40,659 bases of DNA. Origin: Sporosarcina ureae. GTDB taxonomy: Bacteria; Bacillota; Bacilli; Bacillales_A; Planococcaceae. Below are positions 40,594-40,659 of the stretch, one piece after another (within the stretch, counting starts at the first letter, position 1; each line of letters opens with the position of its first letter). The stretch spans positions 1 through 40,659 of the forward strand of contig NZ_JARIEA010000057.1 in assembly GCF_029267015.1 (NCBI RefSeq). Direction: 5' to 3'. The position numbers and the translations under genes were made by a program. Under the pieces are notes generated by a model. It ran no database searches and was not told where the DNA came from. It saw only the letters and a program-made list of their open reading frames with translations.

Positions 40594-40636
40594 AAATAAA
40601 ATTGTAGTTCAGATATAAAATTAAGGAGGAGATAAA

Positions 40637-40659
40637 ATGAAGCAAACGCCGTTTGAACG
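40637..40659 (+). CDS. Start of a gene cut by the window edge
   Basis: A strong ribosome binding site (AAGGAGGAGATAAA) precedes an ATG at 40637 that opens MKQTPFE before the window ends. Only seven codons are visible, so the product cannot be identified. Confidence 0.6.

Overview
The window looks like a chromosomal segment of a low-to-moderate GC, Gram-positive Bacillota, most likely Planococcaceae (Sporosarcina-like). This is inferred from strong AGGAGG-type ribosome binding sites, TTG/GTG starts, intrinsic terminators, a cre site, S-layer-homology (SLH) proteins, Tat-exported GMC/gluconate-dehydrogenase modules and family-level resemblance. No rRNA, tRNA or CRISPR array was seen.

Left part (1-9.6 kb, mostly minus strand): a histidine-kinase C-terminal remnant, an AEC-type permease, a chemotaxis-receptor C-terminal remnant, and a four-gene translationally coupled operon of phage-type replication genes (winged-helix replisome organizer, DnaB-like helicase, unknown 155-aa protein and a previously unlisted 40-aa protein). 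Then come an alkaline phosphatase with a candidate Pho box, a GNAT acetyltransferase, a divergent Fic protein and an EamA exporter.

Catabolic island (9.6-23 kb, all minus strand): a GntR/HutC-type regulator, a tripartite tricarboxylate transporter (tctC-tctB-tctA), and a second operon of FAD-linked oxidase, Zn-alcohol dehydrogenase, FGGY kinase, fumarase/adenylosuccinate-lyase-family lyase, aldehyde dehydrogenase, SDR and Fe-type alcohol dehydrogenase. Two near-identical palindromes with a TGTA-N2-TACA core sit at the tctC and FAD-oxidase promoters, so one regulator probably controls both. A cre site lies in the tctC leader. The substrate is unknown; a carboxylated compound linked to a polyol or sugar-like part is one hypothesis.

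Cell-surface oxidation region (23.7-35 kb): two paralogous pairs of Tat-signal gluconate-2-dehydrogenase subunit 3 plus GMC flavoprotein with a four-cysteine motif, a tatA-tatC pair directly after the first, and three paralogous SLH proteins sharing an unrecognised C-terminal domain. The subunit 3 proteins probably carry their signal-less GMC partners through the Tat pore. A FadR-type regulator remnant lies just upstream of the second pair.

Right end (35-40.7 kb): an ABC-2 permease/ATPase pair, a fourth SLH protein of different architecture, a DUF6440-like small protein, a XerC/D-type tyrosine recombinase and a structured leader ahead of a gene cut by the window edge.
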